From positions 124,001 through 188,000 of the forward strand of contig JAGBTQ010000003.1 in NCBI GenBank assembly GCA_017631275.1: DNA of 64,000 nt. Direction: 5' to 3'. This document shows, piece after piece, positions 51,405-59,267 of the stretch. The notes under the pieces are model-generated. The model saw only the letters and a list, made by a program, of their open reading frames with translations, had not been told where the DNA came from and did no database searches. Made by a program: the position numbers and the translations under genes. This DNA comes from Alistipes sp. Lineage in GTDB: Bacteria > Bacteroidota > Bacteroidia > Bacteroidales > Rikenellaceae. The number at the start of each line of letters is the position of its first letter. Within the stretch, counting starts at the first letter, position 1.

Positions 51405-52667
51405 ATGTTTGCTATTGACAACTACAATTTCGCTGGTAAGCGTGCGATTATCCGCGTAGATTTTAATGTGCCTCTTAACGCTGAGGGTAAGGTAACTGAC
51501 GACACACGTATCCGTGCTGCAATCCCAACTATTAAGAAGGTATTGGCTGGCGGTGGCTCAGTAATCCTTATGTCGCACCTAGGTCGTCCTAAGAAGAACC
51601 CAGATGCAAAGTACTCTTTGGAGCAGATTGTATATGCTATCGAGGAGCGCTTGGGCGAGAAGGTTCTCTTCGCTGGCGACTGCATGGGCGAGCGTGCTGC
51701 AGAGATGGCTGCTAACCTTAAGCCTGGCGAGGTGATGCTTCTCGAGAACTTGCGTTTCTATGCTGAAGAGGAGGGTAAGCCTCGTGGCTTGGCTGAGGAT
51801 GCTTCTGACGAGGAGAAGAAGGAGGCTAAGAAGGCTGTTAAGGAGTCGCAGAAGAAGTTCGTTGAGCGCCTTGCATCATATGCTGACTGCTACATCAACG
51901 ACGCATTCGGTACTGCACACCGTGCTCATGCCTCTACAGCGCTTATCGCTGATTACTTCCCACAGGATAAGATGTTCGGCTACGTTATGGAGAACGAGCT
52001 CAAGGCTATCGATGGCGTTATGGAGAACCCTGAGCGTCCTTTCTGCGCTATTATCGGTGGCTCAAAGGTATCTACAAAGATTACCATCATCGAGAAGCTC
52101 ATGGAGAAGGTTGACTCTATTATCATCGGTGGCGGTATGACCTACACCTTCGCAGGCGCTGAGGGCGGCAAGGAGGGTAAGTCTATCTGCGAGCCAGATA
52201 TGTTCCCAGTAGCTCTCGAGATCTTGAAGAAGGCTGAGGAGCGTGGCATCCAGATTCTTCGCTCACCAGATGCTCTTATCTGCGACGACTTCTCTGAGGA
52301 GGCAAACACTCAGGAGGCACCTGCAAACAACATTCCAGATGCTTGGGAGGGTGTCGATATCGCATCGCAGGGTAAGGCTAAGTTCCGCGAGCACATCCTT
52401 GGTTGCAAGACTATCCTTTGGAACGGCCCTGTAGGCGTATTCGAGATCAATAAGTTCTCAACAGGCTCACGCGCTGTGGCTGAGGCTATTGCTGAGGCAA
52501 CAGAGAAGAACGGTGCTTACTCACTTATCGGTGGTGGCGACTCTGTAGCTTGTGTCAACAAGTTCGGCTTGGCTGATAAGGTGTCATACGTGTCAACCGG
52601 TGGTGGCGCGTTGCTCGAGTACATGGAGGGTAAGGAGCTTCCAGGTGTAGCTGCAATCCGCAAGTAA
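51405..52667 (+). CDS. pgk: Phosphoglycerate kinase
   Basis: PGK makes ATP from 1,3-bisphosphoglycerate in glycolysis. Motifs RVDFNVPLN (about 19-27), SHLGRPK (about 61-67), [15 protein letters not shown] (about 163), GGSKVSTKI (about 220), [13 protein letters not shown] (about 243) and GGGDSVACV (about 374) are seen. The 420-residue length includes a Lys/Glu-rich insertion (about 125-150, [19 protein letters not shown]) found in Bacteroidales enzymes. It is a single-gene unit; its TAA stop is directly joined to the P8-P10 palindrome array. Confidence 0.97.
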   Translation: MFAIDNYNFAGKRAIIRVDFNVPLNAEGKVTDDTRIRAAIPTIKKVLAGGGSVILMSHLGRPKKNPDAKYSLEQIVYAIEERLGEKVLFAGDCMGERAAEMAANLKPGEVMLLENLRFYAEEEGKPRGLAEDASDEEKKEAKKAVKESQKKFVERLASYADCYINDAFGTAHRAHASTALIADYFPQDKMFGYVMENELKAIDGVMENPERPFCAIIGGSKVSTKITIIEKLMEKVDSIIIGGGMTYTFAGAEGGKEGKSICEPDMFPVALEILKKAEERGIQILRSPDALICDDFSEEANTQEAPANNIPDAWEGVDIASQGKAKFREHILGCKTILWNGPVGVFEINKFSTGSRAVAEAIAEATEKNGAYSLIGGGDSVACVNKFGLADKVSYVSTGGGALLEYMEGKELPGVAAIRK

Positions 52668-52793
52668 TTTCTTGTGATAAGTGGTCATCTACTGCCGCTA
52701 ACGAATTATCTCGTCAATGGGCAGTACCTCGAGTACAGCCCATCGTCTCGAAATTCGCCGAGCGTTGTATCTAACCACTTCTAACAAGAAATT
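52666..52793 (+). repeat. Palindromic 3'-end element, copy P8
   Basis: Starts on the last two bases of the pgk stop codon. Outer arm AAGTGGT pairs with ACCACTT, a paired exchange against AAGGGGT/ACCCCTT. Apex: ATGGGC-A-GTAC, loop CTCGA, GTAC-A-GCCCAT. Confidence 0.9.
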
Positions 52794-52797
52794 GTGT

Positions 52798-52925
52798 TCT
52801 TTGTTGTGATAATGGGTCATCTTCGGCACCAAGCTCATTGCCCCGAAAGGGGATATACGTCAAGTATACCCCCTTCCGTCGCAATTTCGACTTGGCACCA
52901 AATATAACCCATTCTAACAAGAAAT
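52798..52925 (+). repeat. Palindromic 3'-end element, copy P9
   Basis: Outer arm AATGGGT pairs with ACCCATT, another paired exchange. The apex is the most diverged: GGGGATATAC, loop GTCAA, GTATACCCCC. Here GTAC/GTAC has become ATAC/GTAT on both sides. Confidence 0.85.
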
Positions 52926-53055
52926 CATTTCTTGTGATAAAGGCGCATCTGCGTCCGCTAGAAAATCATTGTAGCAATGGGCAGTACGTCAAAGTACAGC
53001 CCATCGCTCCAAAATTTCCCGAGCGTTGCATCTGCAACCCTTCTAACAACAAATT
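52926..53055 (+). repeat. Palindromic 3'-end element, copy P10
   Basis: Joined to P9 without a gap. Tips TTTCTTGT and ACAACAAA do not match each other, but the 3' tip matches the 5' tip TTTGTTGT of P9. Apex AATGGGC-A-GTAC, loop GTCAAA, GTAC-A-GCCCAT. Confidence 0.85.
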
Positions 53056-53165
53056 GTGCGCTGAGTGAGGTGATTTTAGCGAACTTAAGGAATTTAGCGA
53101 ATTTAGTGTTTTGTCCCTATCTTCCCTATTCTCCCTATCGTCCCTAACTGCCCTCTGCTACTAAG
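53056..53165. repeat. TTTAG and 9-bp CCC-rich repeat tract, locus 3
   Basis: TTTAGCGAACTTAAGGAATT and TTTAGCGAATTTAG are followed by TCCCTAT-type 9-bp units (CTTCCCTAT TCTCCCTAT CGTCCCTAA). It is the shortest of the four tracts and lacks the 26-bp block. Confidence 0.7.
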
Positions 53166-53195
53166 CTATAAAATTACTAAACTAAATCATTATAG

Positions 53196-55208
53196 ATGAA
53201 ACGATTAACATTAATTCTTGCAACTGCACTTATGATGACAGCTTGCCAGGAGGCTGGCGTACCAGCTATCGACAAGAACAACTTCGATGAGAGTGTTGCT
53301 CTTAAGGACAACTTCTACCAGTGGGCTACTGGTGGTTGGCAGAAGAACAACCCACTAAAGCCTGAGTACTCACGCTACGGCTCTTTCGACGTACTACGTG
53401 AGAACAACGAGATTCGCATCAACGAGCTCTTCGAGCAGATGTCAAAGACATCGGCTAAGGCAGGTAGCGTTGAGCAGAAGATTTCTGACCTCTACAAGAT
53501 GGGTCTTGATGAGGAGCGCCTAAATAAGGAGGGTGCTGAGCCTATCAAGGCTGCCGTAAACGCGATTTTGGCAACAGCTGAGCGTGAGGCACTTATCGCA
53601 TCTATCGCACAGCTTCACACCGATGGCATCGGCGTATTCTTCGCTGCATATCCTGCTGCCGACCTCATGGACAGCAACATGACTATCCTCTACATGGAGC
53701 AGGGTGGTCTTGGCATGGGCAACCGCGACTACTATGTTGACGAGAAGAATGCCGACAAGAAGGCCGCATACCGCACATATCTCGCTAAGCTCTTCACACT
53801 CACAGGCGTTGAGGGCGACGTAGAGAAGATGGTTGGTGACGTAATCGCCATCGAGGATAAGATTGCTGCTAAGCACTGGACAAATGTTGAGTGCCGCGAT
53901 ATTCAGAAGGGCTACAACCCATCAACCTATGCTGAGTTCAAGGCTAAGTACCCAACAATCGATTGGGATAGCTACTTCAAGCCTCTTGAGCTTAAGGCTG
54001 AGGATAAGATTGTTGTAAGCCAGCCATCATCATTTGCAAACACCCTTGAGGTGCTTGCATCGGCCGATGTTGAGGCGTTGCGCAACTATGTTGCTGCACA
54101 CTACATCAACAGCGCATCGTCATACCTCAGCGAGGAGTATGCCGTAGCTTCGTTCGAGTTCTTCGGCAAGACAATGTCGGGTACTCAGGAGATTCGCCCA
54201 CGCTGGAAGCGCGCTATGGGTGTGCCTAACTCAATTCTTTCTGAGGCTGTAGGTCAGATGTACGTTGCTAAGTACTTCCCTGAGTCTGAGAAGGTGCGCG
54301 TAGAGACCATGGTGAAGAATATCCAGAAGGCATTTGCTAAGCACATCGACCAGCTCGACTGGATGGGCGAGGCAACAAAGGCTAAGGCTCACGAGAAGCT
54401 TGAGGCATTCACCGTGAAGATTGGCTACCCTAATAAGTGGAAGGATTACTCAACACTCTCTATCGACCCAGCGAAGAGCTACTGGGAGAATGTTGTTGAG
54501 GCTAACCGCTGGTACACTGCCGACGCTTTGTCAGAGGTAGGTAAGCCAGTTGACCGCGAGAAGTGGATGATGCCACCTCAGATGGTTAACGCATACTATA
54601 TGCCTACAACAAACGAGATCTGCTTCCCTGCAGCAATCCTTCAGCCTCCATTCTACAACCCTGAGGCTGACGACGCTGTAAACTATGGTGCTATCGGCGT
54701 GGTTATCGCTCACGAGATGACTCACGGCTTCGACGACCAGGGCTCGCAGTTCGACAAGATGGGTAACATGAACGACTGGTGGACTAAGGAGGACCGTGCG
54801 GCATTCGAGAAGAAGACTCAGGTGCTTGTTGACCAGTTCAATGCTATCGAGATTCTTCCTGGCTTGATGGCTGACGGTAAGTTCTCACTCGGTGAGAATA
54901 TCGCTGACCAGGGTGGTCTTCGCCTTGCTTTCACTGGTCTTGTTGACCACGCATGGGCTGAGGGTCGTCCTGAGGATATCGACGGCTTCACAGGTGAGCA
55001 GCGCTTCTACATTGGCTATGCTACACTCTGGGCACAGAACATCACCGACCAGGAGAAGGAGCGCCTCACAAAGGTTGACGTTCACTCTCTCGGCATCAAC
55101 CGTGTGAACGCCACTTTGCGCAACATTCAGAGCTTCTACGATGCATTCGGCATCACTGAGGCGGATAAGATGTATATGAAGCCAGAGGAGCGCGTTGTCA
55201 TCTGGTAA
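53196..55208 (+). CDS. pepO: M13 family zinc metallopeptidase (PepO/neprilysin-like) lipoprotein
   Basis: The M13 peptidases cut short peptides outside the cytosol. A signal peptide with lipobox MTAC (Cys17) marks a lipoprotein. The N-terminal domain (about 30-420) is followed by the catalytic site: VIAHEMTHGFDDQGS (HExxH, about 503-517) and GENIADQGG (third ligand Glu with ExxxD, about 568-576). NAYY motif near residue 467 (substrate-binding) is present. The end is RVVIW, one Trp from the stop, as usual. 670 residues, full length. It stands between two palindromic arrays. Confidence 0.96.
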   Translation: MKRLTLILATALMMTACQEAGVPAIDKNNFDESVALKDNFYQWATGGWQKNNPLKPEYSRYGSFDVLRENNEIRINELFEQMSKTSAKAGSVEQKISDLYKMGLDEERLNKEGAEPIKAAVNAILATAEREALIASIAQLHTDGIGVFFAAYPAADLMDSNMTILYMEQGGLGMGNRDYYVDEKNADKKAAYRTYLAKLFTLTGVEGDVEKMVGDVIAIEDKIAAKHWTNVECRDIQKGYNPSTYAEFKAKYPTIDWDSYFKPLELKAEDKIVVSQPSSFANTLEVLASADVEALRNYVAAHYINSASSYLSEEYAVASFEFFGKTMSGTQEIRPRWKRAMGVPNSILSEAVGQMYVAKYFPESEKVRVETMVKNIQKAFAKHIDQLDWMGEATKAKAHEKLEAFTVKIGYPNKWKDYSTLSIDPAKSYWENVVEANRWYTADALSEVGKPVDREKWMMPPQMVNAYYMPTTNEICFPAAILQPPFYNPEADDAVNYGAIGVVIAHEMTHGFDDQGSQFDKMGNMNDWWTKEDRAAFEKKTQVLVDQFNAIEILPGLMADGKFSLGENIADQGGLRLAFTGLVDHAWAEGRPEDIDGFTGEQRFYIGYATLWAQNITDQEKERLTKVDVHSLGINRVNATLRNIQSFYDAFGITEADKMYMKPEERVVIW

Positions 55209-55337
55209 TTTCTTGTGATAAGGGGTCATCTTTGACCTATCCCAAAAAGCTGAGCACCCGAGGCTGTACTAAGTGTACTATCCTCGGGTGCTCACTTTTG
55301 CGATAAGCCAAATCTAACCCCTTCTAACAAGAAATTT
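55207..55337 (+). repeat. Palindromic 3'-end element, copy P11
   Basis: Starts on the last two bases of the pepO stop codon. It is nearly identical to P3 and P7 except for the loop bases (CTGTACTAAGTGTACTAT), which shows that only the loop drifts. Confidence 0.9.
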
Positions 55338-55622
55338 AGTGGTGCTAATAGAGGTGGAATTCTAGGGAAGTGATACCCTCGCCTAATCGTCCTAATAATC
55401 CTAAGACCGATAGGACCAATAAGACCATTAGGAAATTTGTCCGCAACCATCTTAATTGTCCTAAGGTCCTAAGGTCCTAATCGTCCTATTCTCCCTATCT
55501 TCCCCATCTATCCCATTCGTCCTATTTTACCTCTCACCTTTCTCCTCTCTCCTCTCTCCATTTACCTCTCACCTCTCTCTTTGCGCCTCTCTCATTGCCC
55601 CTTTCCTCTACAATGGTACGAT
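55338..55622. repeat. 9-bp CCC-rich tandem repeat tract, locus 4
   Basis: TCGTCCTAATAATCCTAAG leads to CCTAAG/GTCCTAAG units, an inverted stretch GATAGGACCAATAAGACC, then TCGTCCTAT, TCTCCCTAT and CTATCCCAT units and a CTCTCACC/CTCTCTCC stretch to about 55605. No identical 26-bp block here. The bases 55623-55678 hold nothing clear. Confidence 0.7.
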
Positions 55623-55678
55623 AGTTGTCCTTAGGGCTATACCTTCACATGAAGTGCGGGTATAAAGCATAAAGCTCT

Positions 55679-56266
55679 ATGAAAAGATTTTTACAACTAT
55701 GTGCCGTTGTTATGCTTCTGGCAGGTGGAGCACAACGTGCCGATGCGCAATCGCTTGCGCTTAAGACAAACCTGCTATACGATGCTACGGGCACGGTGAA
55801 CTTCGGTGCGGAGATAGCACTCGCTCCCCGCTGGACGCTCGACATGCCGAGCAACATCTGCGACTGGAAGATGTACAATGGCAGGCAGTGGAAGCACTTT
55901 CTCACACAGCCCGAGGCGCGCTATTGGCTGTGTAGTCGCTTTGCGGGCCACTTCATAGGCGTACACGCCCACTATGGCCGCTACGACATGGGCAACATCT
56001 CCAACAACATTAGCTTGCTTGGCACCGACTTCTCCAAGCTCAGCGACAATCGCTTCAATGGCTGGCTCCTGGGTGCGGGTGTGGGCTATGGCTACGCCTT
56101 TGCGCTGGGCCATCACTGGAACCTCGAGCTGGAGCTCGGCGTGGGCTATGCCTACATGGAGTACGACGTCTATGATTGGGCGACGGACCAAAAACAGCAG
56201 AGCAATGCCCACCACAACTATGTTGGCATCACCAAGCTCAACGTAGGACTCTCCTATCTATTTTAA
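55679..56266 (+). CDS. DUF3575 exported protein
   Basis: The 195-residue protein has a signal peptide (about 1-23, ending ADAQ), and then the DUF3575 pattern: LALKTNLLYDATGTVNFGAE, LAPRWTLDMPSNICDWKMYN, and a beta-barrel-like set of strands ending KLNVGLSYLF. Proteins of this type sit at the outer membrane and are often found in fimbria gene clusters of Bacteroidales. It is followed after 12 bases by the DUF3868 gene. No fimbrillin gene is seen in the window. Confidence 0.85.
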   Translation: MKRFLQLCAVVMLLAGGAQRADAQSLALKTNLLYDATGTVNFGAEIALAPRWTLDMPSNICDWKMYNGRQWKHFLTQPEARYWLCSRFAGHFIGVHAHYGRYDMGNISNNISLLGTDFSKLSDNRFNGWLLGAGVGYGYAFALGHHWNLELELGVGYAYMEYDVYDWATDQKQQSNAHHNYVGITKLNVGLSYLF

Positions 56267-56278
56267 TATTTGAAGGTT

Positions 56279-57709
56279 ATGAGAAAGATATTTACACTAT
56301 GTGTCATGCTTCTAAGCATGGCATCCCTCGCCACCGCACAGCACGCACATAAGCGTGATAATTTCGAGGGTGTGCGCCTCACCGACGCTAGCATTGTGCA
56401 TCAGAACGGCATGCTCAAAATAAGCGTTAGCATGGAGTTTGGTGGCAAGCATATACCCACAAACTATGCTATGATATATACCCCTGTGCTCTACAACGAG
56501 GGTAATAGCATCGAGCTACAGTCGGTAGGTATCTTCGGTCGCAACCACTACTACTCTACGTTGCGCGAGAAGCACCCCCGCCTGACAAATATCCCTGCTG
56601 ACTGGTGCTTGCACCGTAGCGACCTCCCCGCGAGTGTCGATTACTATGCCGAGGTTGACTACGAGCCATGGATGAATGGTGCGAGCCTCGCAATATTTGA
56701 GCAGCTCTATGGCTGTAACGACGAGCCCTTGGCCATTGCCGATGTGGTCATCGACGAATATAGCGAGGTTGTCATCGAGCCTGTCTATCTCTTTGTGCTC
56801 CCTGAGCGTGTTGAGAGTGGTGTGTCGCACGCCTCGCGTAGCGCCCATGTCGATTTTGCTGTGAACAAGGCCATTATCGACCCTAACTTCCATGGCAACA
56901 GTCGTGAAATTGCCATCATCGACTCGAGCCTTGACTCGCTAAGTGGCGATAGTGGAGTTGTTGTAACACGCCTTGTGGTGCGTGGCTCAGCATCGCCCGA
57001 GGGTGGCTCGGCACTTAATGATGAGCTTGCCCACGAGCGTGCAGCAGCCCTTGTGGAGCACATCAAGCAGCACTACAACATCCCTCAGGGCGTGCTCGCC
57101 ACATACTACGACACAAACCACTGGGCCGATGTCAGGGCGTGGGTTGCTCAGTCCAATGTGGCTGACCGCGAGGCGCTGCTTAAGTTTATCGACGAGAACG
57201 CCAAGCATGCTAACTTTAACACCATGCTTATGGAGAGCTTCCCTATGCAGTATCAGCAACTTTTAGATGAGTACTATCCGTCGCTACGCAACGCCTCGTA
57301 CGACGTTGAGTATGATGTTGAGAATTTTGTGGATGTAGAGCGCATCGTTGCCGTTGCCCTCAGTGCGCCCATGACGCTTAGTGTCAATGATCTCAACGTT
57401 GCTGCCACCCAGCTTGACGAGTCGAGCCCTGCGTTCGATGGTATCATCATGGCGATTGTTGCTAAGAACCCTGATAGCACCACGGCAAATATCAACGCTG
57501 CGAATGTGGCTATGCGCCGTGGTGAGTTGCAACGTGCCGAGCACCACCTCGCTAAGGCGGGCACCTCAGCCGAGGCAGACTATGCCCGTGCCCTCTATGC
57601 TATTCACATGGGCGACTACTCCGAGGCTAAGCACCTCCTCAAGCGTGTAGAGTCGAAGATAGCCCATGCCACAAAGTTGCTTAATAAGATAGAAGAGGCT
57701 GGTTATTAA
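56279..57709 (+). CDS. DUF3868/OmpA-like exported protein
   Basis: The protein has a signal peptide (about 1-21, ending ATAQ) and an N-terminal DUF3868-like beta domain (about 30-185; GGKHIPTNYAMIYTPVLY). An OmpA-type region follows (about 190-290; VDFAVNKAIIDPNFHGN, VVRGSASPEGGSALNDELAH, peptidoglycan binding). The C-terminal third has helical repeats. I start at the ATG at 56279 (MRKIFTL, 476 residues); an in-frame TTG at 56270 is a less likely start. Fimbria-associated in Bacteroidales, but here without fimbrillin genes. A canonical terminator follows. Confidence 0.85.
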   Translation: MRKIFTLCVMLLSMASLATAQHAHKRDNFEGVRLTDASIVHQNGMLKISVSMEFGGKHIPTNYAMIYTPVLYNEGNSIELQSVGIFGRNHYYSTLREKHPRLTNIPADWCLHRSDLPASVDYYAEVDYEPWMNGASLAIFEQLYGCNDEPLAIADVVIDEYSEVVIEPVYLFVLPERVESGVSHASRSAHVDFAVNKAIIDPNFHGNSREIAIIDSSLDSLSGDSGVVVTRLVVRGSASPEGGSALNDELAHERAAALVEHIKQHYNIPQGVLATYYDTNHWADVRAWVAQSNVADREALLKFIDENAKHANFNTMLMESFPMQYQQLLDEYYPSLRNASYDVEYDVENFVDVERIVAVALSAPMTLSVNDLNVAATQLDESSPAFDGIIMAIVAKNPDSTTANINAANVAMRRGELQRAEHHLAKAGTSAEADYARALYAIHMGDYSEAKHLLKRVESKIAHATKLLNKIEEAGY

Positions 57710-57730
57710 CGCCAGACAATATGAAAAGTA

Positions 57731-57758
57731 ATAGCCCTTGTAAGCAAGGGCTATTTTT
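57731..57758 (+). terminator. Terminator of the DUF3868 gene
   Basis: TAGCCCTTG, TAAG-like loop, CAAGGGCTA and TTTTT. Confidence 0.9.
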
Positions 57759-57822
57759 GTGTGTATGAGTATAGCGAATTTGAATTAAGAACCTATTTTT
57801 GATGCCTGAAGAGGTCTGTTTT

Positions 57823-57845
57823 TTAGGCGTAAATTTAGGCGTAAA
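57823..57845. repeat. Short direct repeat TTAGGCGTAAA
   Basis: Two 11-bp copies, at 57823-57833 and 57835-57845, lie downstream of the tRNA 3' end. Too short to call an attachment site. Confidence 0.5.
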
Positions 57846-57851
57846 AAACAA

Positions 57852-57885
57852 GAAACCCCTCTACAAGTGCTTGTAGAGAGGTTTT
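57852..57885 (-). terminator. Terminator of tRNA-Cys
   Basis: On minus, CCTCTCTACAAG and CTTGTAGAGGGG pair, then TTTCTTGTTTTTT. It directly follows the CCA end. Confidence 0.85.
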
Positions 57886-57960
57886 TGGAGGTCTGAAGCG
57901 GATTCGAACCGCTGTAGACGGTTTTGCAGACCGTTGGTTAAGCCACTCGCCCATCAGACC
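57886..57960 (-). tRNA. tRNA-Cys (anticodon GCA)
   Basis: Minus-strand cloverleaf: acceptor arm GGTCTGA/TCAGACC, anticodon arm ACGGT-CTGCAAA-ACCGT giving the anticodon GCA, and T-arm AGCGGTTCGAATCCGCT. The CCA end is encoded (TGG at 57886-57888 on plus). A consensus promoter is just upstream. Confidence 0.95.
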
Positions 57961-57978
57961 ATTTGTCTAACCGAGGTG

Positions 57979-58010
57979 CAAAGATATGTATTATTTCTTA
58001 ATAACCCAAA
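57979..58010 (-). promoter_or_regulatory. Promoter of tRNA-Cys
   Basis: On minus, TTTG (plus CAAA 58007-58010), a 20-base spacer and TATCTTTG (plus CAAAGATA 57979-57986). Confidence 0.75.
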
Positions 58011-58052
58011 TTTTTTTGCAACAATTTCAAATTATCGCCCCTCGACAACTAA

Positions 58053-58090
58053 AATAGGGCTATCTGAAACATTGTCAGACAGCCCTATTA
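58053..58090 (-). terminator. Terminator of the uppS-bamA-ompH unit
   Basis: On minus, AATAGGGCTGTCTGA pairs with TCAGATAGCCCTATT, then TTAG. The stem is long and close to perfect. Confidence 0.85.
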
Positions 58091-58106
58091 ACTGTTGTGC
58101 GGTAGT

Positions 58107-58646
58107 TTACTTCGCGATCTCTACGCCAAGCTTCTTGGCAACAGCCTCAGTGATGTTTGTGAGCTGCTCAGGGTCGAAGTAAGCGAGGCCTGCTGAGGCT
58201 GCCATGTCGCCCTCTGTGTTGAAGATAGCGATGTAGCCACCCTCCTTAGCCACGGCATTAACAGCGTTGTTAGCCTTCTCGATGATTGGAGCCATAAGCT
58301 CGTTCTGCTTCTTCTGAAGATCCTGGTAGGCAATCTGCTGGAACTCGCGCAAGCGCTGGTCCAACTGCTGCAACTCGCTCTCCTTTGTCTGGCGAATAGC
58401 ATCGCTATAGGTGTTTGCATTCTTCTGATAGTCAGCGAGCTTCTGGTTGAACTCAACCTGCATCTGCTCGAGCTGATCCTGAAGATCCTTGCCGTATTCT
58501 GCAAGATTCTTATCTGCCTCCTGATACTCAGGCATGTTAGGAATGATTGCTGTGAGATCTACACGGCCAAACTGCTGTGCATTAGCCGCTGATGCGCCAA
58601 TAAAAAGCAATGCTACGGCGAGGGTTAGTTTTACAAACTTCTTCAT
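58107..58646 (-). CDS. OmpH/Skp family periplasmic chaperone (second copy)
   Basis: Skp-like chaperones hold unfolded outer-membrane proteins in the periplasm. The 179-residue protein has a signal peptide (about 1-23, ending ANAQ) and a long coiled-coil with the OmpH heptads (EYGKDLQDQLEQMQVEFNQK; QQLDQRLREFQQIAYQDLQK). The C-terminal part returns to a beta strand with ATEG-like YIAIFNTEGDMAA. It is 35 bases after the first ompH. A terminator follows. Confidence 0.9.
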   Translation of the reverse strand: MKKFVKLTLAVALLFIGASAANAQQFGRVDLTAIIPNMPEYQEADKNLAEYGKDLQDQLEQMQVEFNQKLADYQKNANTYSDAIRQTKESELQQLDQRLREFQQIAYQDLQKKQNELMAPIIEKANNAVNAVAKEGGYIAIFNTEGDMAASAGLAYFDPEQLTNITEAVAKKLGVEIAK

Positions 58647-58681
58647 TTTAATACTCTGTTTTTATTATTTAATTTCGTTGT

Positions 58682-59188
58682 TTATCGCAATGCGTTGATT
58701 ATCTTCTGTGTGAAGTCTACCTTTGACGAGTAGTAGAGGATAGTTGGATTTGCCGAGATGTCGATAACAAGGTCGTAGCCATACTGAGTGGCGATGCGCT
58801 CGATGGCGTCGAACACCCTCTGCTGGATAGGCTGAATAAGCTCCATGCGCTTCTTCATAAGCTCGCCCTCGGTGCCAAATAGCGACTCCTGATACTCTGC
58901 TGCCTCCTGCTCCTTCTGCAAAATCATCTGCTCGCGCTGCTGGCGTGTAGCCTCGCTAAGCGATGCGCGCTGCTGAATGTAGCTGTTGTAGAGGCGCTCT
59001 ACCTCCTGATACTGAGCATCGACCTTTGCCTGATACTGCTCCGAGAGGTTCTCAATCTGTGTCAAAGCATTGTTGTATGCCGAAAGTGACTTAAACACCT
59101 TCTCGCTATCTACAACCATATAGTTCTGTGCCGATACGGCTGCTACGCTGAGCACCATTGCTACAAGAGCTAGAATCATTCGTTTCAT
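58682..59188 (-). CDS. OmpH/Skp family periplasmic chaperone (first copy)
   Basis: The 168-residue protein has a signal peptide (about 1-20, ending VSAQ). YMVVDSEKVFKSL starts the mature part, followed by the coiled coil (QRASLSEATRQQREQMILQK) and a closing strand (DLVIDISANPTILYY). It differs in the tip region from the second copy, so each may hold different clients. It follows bamA after 79 bases, a standard order for the outer-membrane assembly genes in this phylum. Confidence 0.92.
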   Translation of the reverse strand: MKRMILALVAMVLSVAAVSAQNYMVVDSEKVFKSLSAYNNALTQIENLSEQYQAKVDAQYQEVERLYNSYIQQRASLSEATRQQREQMILQKEQEAAEYQESLFGTEGELMKKRMELIQPIQQRVFDAIERIATQYGYDLVIDISANPTILYYSSKVDFTQKIINALR

Positions 59189-59267
59189 ATCTCTAATGTT
59201 TTTAGTTATACTCTAATAATATAATGTATTATACTTCAAATTTATTGCCACAAGCCGAGGCTTTTAA

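Noticed and set aside
52838..53068. 76-residue ORF after pgk
   Set aside because: It lies wholly within palindromes P9 and P10 and is not kept in other copies.
4959..55337. CRISPR array
   Set aside because: The palindromic copies are about 130 bp, back to back and without unique spacers; no cas genes are present.
4959..55337. Insertion sequence
   Set aside because: The elements have inverted ends but no transposase gene, and all lie at stop codons; MITE or REP-like origin remains possible but is not shown.
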